This document shows positions 5,877 through 8,025 of a DNA stretch of 8,025 nucleotides, piece by piece. The position numbers and the translations under genes are program-made. Source of the stretch: Campylobacterales bacterium (GTDB lineage: Bacteria; Campylobacterota; Campylobacteria; Campylobacterales; QNZT01); assembly GCA_026985685.1 (NCBI GenBank), contig JALSQA010000221.1, positions 1-8,025 of the forward strand. Direction: 5' to 3'. The first letter of the stretch is position 1. Each line of letters starts with the position of its first letter. The notes below the pieces were generated by a model. That model saw only the letters and a program-made list of their open reading frames with translations, ran no database searches and had not been told where the DNA came from.

Positions 5877-6632
5877 ATGAATCCATATATCAAACAGCTT
5901 GTACAACTTGTAGAGATCGATAAAAAGATAGATTTATTTGAACCACAAATAGCACAGATTAAGTCAGCTTTAAATGCCAAATTAGACGAGCAAAAAGCAC
6001 TTGAAAAGAAGATCGAACTTTATGAAGAAGAGTTAAAAGAGACTGAAGTCAAACGTCAGAAAAATGAACTACATTTGGCTGACCTGGGTGATAAGTTAGA
6101 AACATATAGTAAAAAAACTGCTGTAATCAAAACAGAAAAAGAGCTTAAAGCTTTACAGCTTGAAGAAGAGATTGCAAAAGAGCAGATAGCATTTGCAAAT
6201 GAAGAGATCGAAAGACTTGACAAGATTACAACTCTCAAAACAGATGAAATCGCACAGCTCAAAGAACAAATCGAGCAGATGCAAGAGGGTGTTTTGGATT
6301 TAGAAGAGAAAACACAAGCAGAAGTTGCAGAGATAGAGGCAGATCGTTTGAAAGTTTTTGAACAAAAACAAAAACTACTATCTGAGATGAATCAAAACAT
6401 CATTGTCTTTTATGAAAAGATCAGAAGATGGGCGAAAAATACTACAGTAGTTCCTGTAAGAAAACAAGCTTGTTATGGTTGTTACATGAGAATCAATGAT
6501 CATACTTATGCAAGTGTCATCAAAGGAGAAGAGATTACAACTTGTCCTCACTGTGGCAGAATCTTGTATCTTGAGTCTCAACTTTCTCCAAAAGAGCAAG
6601 AAGAAGCTTCAGAGGAAAGTGCAAGTCTTTAG
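5877..6632 (+). CDS. Coiled-coil zinc-ribbon protein, HP0958/FlgZ-type (C4 zinc ribbon)
   Basis: The 251-residue protein has a long, highly charged antiparallel coiled coil (residues about 5-180) followed by a four-cysteine zinc ribbon: C199-x-x-C202 and C223-P-H-C226. Length and layout match Helicobacter pylori HP0958 (sometimes called FlgZ). From the literature as I recall it, that protein stabilises the flagellar sigma factor RpoN and affects flaA mRNA; related proteins occur widely outside flagellated bacteria. Whether it serves flagella here cannot be told from the window. The ribosome-binding site AAAGGA (5861-5866) lies within the last codons of the nif3-like gene, 10 bases before the ATG, so the two genes are tightly linked. 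A C-terminal acidic tail (EQEEASEESASL) follows the ribbon. Confidence 0.93.
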   Translation: MNPYIKQLVQLVEIDKKIDLFEPQIAQIKSALNAKLDEQKALEKKIELYEEELKETEVKRQKNELHLADLGDKLETYSKKTAVIKTEKELKALQLEEEIAKEQIAFANEEIERLDKITTLKTDEIAQLKEQIEQMQEGVLDLEEKTQAEVAEIEADRLKVFEQKQKLLSEMNQNIIVFYEKIRRWAKNTTVVPVRKQACYGCYMRINDHTYASVIKGEEITTCPHCGRILYLESQLSPKEQEEASEESASL

Positions 6633-6644
6633 CACAATACGATA

Positions 6645-7787
6645 TTGTTATTTGCTTTTATCTATTATGTTATAGGTGTTGTTGCGTATATCGCAATGAT
6701 ACCTGTACTTTTACTTTTATCTTTGAAAGAGAAGTACAGGTATTCTATTCCCGCTCGTTTTTTTCTTTTTAATAATCCTCCTTTTACAAAAGATACTATC
6801 TGGTTTCATGCTTGTTCATTTGGTGAAGTTAAAGCGTTGCAGCCTTTGATAGCTGAACTTAAACAAGATGTAAATATCTCTGTCATTACAAATACTGGTT
6901 ATGAAGCTTCTAAGATGAAAAATGTGCAGAGGCGTTTTTTGCCATTTGAGATTTTTTTGCCATTTTGGATAAATAGACAAAAGGCACTTGTAGTCTTGGA
7001 GGCAGAGCTTTGGTTTATGCTATTTTGGGTGGCTAAGCGTAAAGGCATGAAGACTTACTTGCTCAATGCAAGGATTTCAGATCGATCATATACTCGTTAT
7101 CTTCGTTTTAGATGGTTTTATAAACGTATCTTTCAAAATATTGACATGATATTTGCTCAAAGCCAAAAGGATAAGAGCAGACTTGAGATGTTGGGTGCAA
7201 AAAATGTTTTTGTAAGTGGAAATATCAAAGCATATCAAAAGATCACTATCTCACATGAGTTTAAAAAGCCATCTGTTGAGATGATAACTCTTGCTAGTAC
7301 ACATGATGGAGAAGAAGAGATTATTTTGGATGCTTTAGATTTGACAAAAGTGCGTTGTATAGTGGTTGTGCCAAGACATCCTGAGCGGTTTGATAAGGTA
7401 GATTTGCTTTGTCAAAAGGTAGCCAAAGAGAATGGATTGTCTTATCATCGTTTTAGCCAAAGGGTAGATTTTGAGAGTGATATAGTGTTGGTTGATAGTA
7501 TGGGGGTACTTGTAGATATCTATGCTATTAGTGATGTTGTGCTTTTGGGTGGTTCTTTTGTAAATGGCGTAGGTGGTCATAACCCTCTTGAACCTGCTTA
7601 TTTTAATGCAAAAATTATGAGTGGAAAATATATTTTCAATCAAGAAGCACTTTTTCCTTTGGTAGATCATGTACGTTTTTGTGATGTGAGTGAGATTGAG
7701 AAAAATATACAAATTGCCAGACCAACACAAATCAATACAAAAGTAGATATGATGCCAATTATAGAGGAGTTTTGTAGTGTGGTATGA
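6645..7787 (+). CDS. waaA: 3-deoxy-D-manno-octulosonic acid (Kdo) transferase WaaA/KdtA
   Basis: This GT30 glycosyltransferase moves Kdo from CMP-Kdo to lipid A precursor at the inner membrane, an essential lipopolysaccharide step. The 380-residue protein starts with a membrane anchor (residues about 3-27). It then shows the family motifs WFHACSFGEVKALQPL (catalytic Glu at 61), VVLEAELWFMLFWVAKRKG, LLNARISDRSYTRY, FAQSQKDKSRLEMLGAKNVFVSGNIK, STHDGEEE, VPRHPERFDKV, and LLGGSFVNGVGGHNPLEPAYFNAKIMSG. It is somewhat shorter than E. coli WaaA. The usual T-M-G-E-L motif reads S-M-G-V-L. The start is TTG at 6645, the only acceptable codon after an in-frame stop at 6630 that keeps the anchor. It has no ribosome-binding site, so coupling to the zinc-ribbon gene 12 bases upstream is likely. 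Met18 (6696) would cut off most of the anchor. Confidence 0.95.
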   Translation: MLFAFIYYVIGVVAYIAMIPVLLLLSLKEKYRYSIPARFFLFNNPPFTKDTIWFHACSFGEVKALQPLIAELKQDVNISVITNTGYEASKMKNVQRRFLPFEIFLPFWINRQKALVVLEAELWFMLFWVAKRKGMKTYLLNARISDRSYTRYLRFRWFYKRIFQNIDMIFAQSQKDKSRLEMLGAKNVFVSGNIKAYQKITISHEFKKPSVEMITLASTHDGEEEIILDALDLTKVRCIVVVPRHPERFDKVDLLCQKVAKENGLSYHRFSQRVDFESDIVLVDSMGVLVDIYAISDVVLLGGSFVNGVGGHNPLEPAYFNAKIMSGKYIFNQEALFPLVDHVRFCDVSEIEKNIQIARPTQINTKVDMMPIIEEFCSVV

Positions 7788-8025
7788 GATCAAAGATGAG
7801 TGGGTGACTTTTCGTATCAAAGCAGTACCAAATTCAAGTAAAAATATCGTAAGTGGTATATTGGATGATGCTTTGAAGCTAAAGATAAAAGCTCCAGCAG
7901 TAGAGGGTGCTGCAAATAAAGAGTTGGTCAAATTTTTGTCCAAAATGTTTAAAGTGGCTAAAAGTGATATCGTTTTTGTGGGTGGAGAGACGAGTAAACA
8001 AAAACGTTTAAAAGTACCATACAAT
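7777..8025 (+). CDS. DUF167/YggU-family protein (3' end beyond window)
   Basis: Eighty-three codons run to the window edge without a stop. The protein reads MWYEIKDEWVTFRIKAVPNS and then carries the family core: an LKLKIKAPAVEGAANKEL segment (usual form L-k-v-r-v-x-A-P-P-v-x-G-x-A-N-x-x-L), VKFLSKMFKV, and VGGETSKQKRLKV. Family members have about 95-100 residues, so roughly 12-17 residues are missing. The start is GTG at 7777-7779, preceded seven bases earlier by AGAGGAG (7763-7769) and by an in-frame stop at 7762. It overlaps the end of waaA by 11 bases, placing it in the same operon. The family's function is unknown. Confidence 0.9.
   Translation, partial: MWYEIKDEWVTFRIKAVPNSSKNIVSGILDDALKLKIKAPAVEGAANKELVKFLSKMFKVAKSDIVFVGGETSKQKRLKVPYN

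Noticed and set aside
7335..8024. A 229-codon open frame on the minus strand opposite waaA and the DUF167 gene
   Set aside because: Both plus-strand frames carry clear family motifs across this stretch. The minus-strand translation shows no domain, signal or credible start.
1..8025. tRNA, rRNA, CRISPR array, insertion sequence or phage genes
   Set aside because: No cloverleaf, regular spaced repeats, transposase or integrase motifs, or terminal inverted repeats were found by reading both strands.

Overview
The window looks like chromosome from a free-living member of the Campylobacterota (Epsilonproteobacteria), probably a Sulfurovum- or Sulfurimonas-like organism. The evidence is the low G+C, AT-rich spacers with TATAAT-type -10 boxes and poor -35 boxes, and the gene order at the right end: Nif3-like protein, HP0958-like coiled-coil/zinc-ribbon protein, waaA, DUF167. 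From memory, related genomes carry glyQ - nif3-like - zinc ribbon - kdtA in this order. The genus is an inference.

Left part (1-4992): an accessory cell-envelope region. Every complete protein here has an export signal. A 15-codon tail of a plus-strand gene enters from the left edge and stops directly against the stop codon of a minus-strand gene. That gene encodes an outer-membrane protein with a short repeat head, a coiled coil and a C-terminal beta-barrel. It is translationally coupled (TGATG) to an upstream lipoprotein with a DUF1565/beta-helix fold and a C-terminal Ig/Fn3-like domain. Next, also on the minus strand but with its own promoter, is a protein with an N-terminal peptidoglycan-binding domain and a C-terminal beta-barrel. 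Divergent from it on the plus strand is a 503-residue lipoprotein with a propeller-like N-terminal part, a duplicated 16-residue motif and a two-cysteine C-terminal domain.

Right part (5141-8025): a tight plus-strand housekeeping operon of a Nif3/DUF34 metal protein, a zinc-ribbon protein of the HP0958 type, WaaA (Kdo transferase), and a DUF167/YggU protein that starts at GTG, overlaps waaA by 11 bases and runs off the window. The nif3-like gene is markedly richer in G and in G+C than its neighbours.

The most notable signal is at the left end. The tail of the plus-strand gene (IGNGNSDINITQ) and the mature N-terminus of the convergent outer-membrane protein (IQKNNSHLNITQ and IGDNNKNITISQ) share the same 12-residue Q/N/G-rich repeat, reminiscent of curlin repeats. 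This suggests a matched pair of surface proteins, possibly a fibre or adhesin subunit and an outer-membrane-anchored partner. No tRNA, rRNA, CRISPR array, insertion sequence or phage gene was seen. No gene-free stretch exceeds 300 bases; the longest is the 189-base divergent region 3292-3480.
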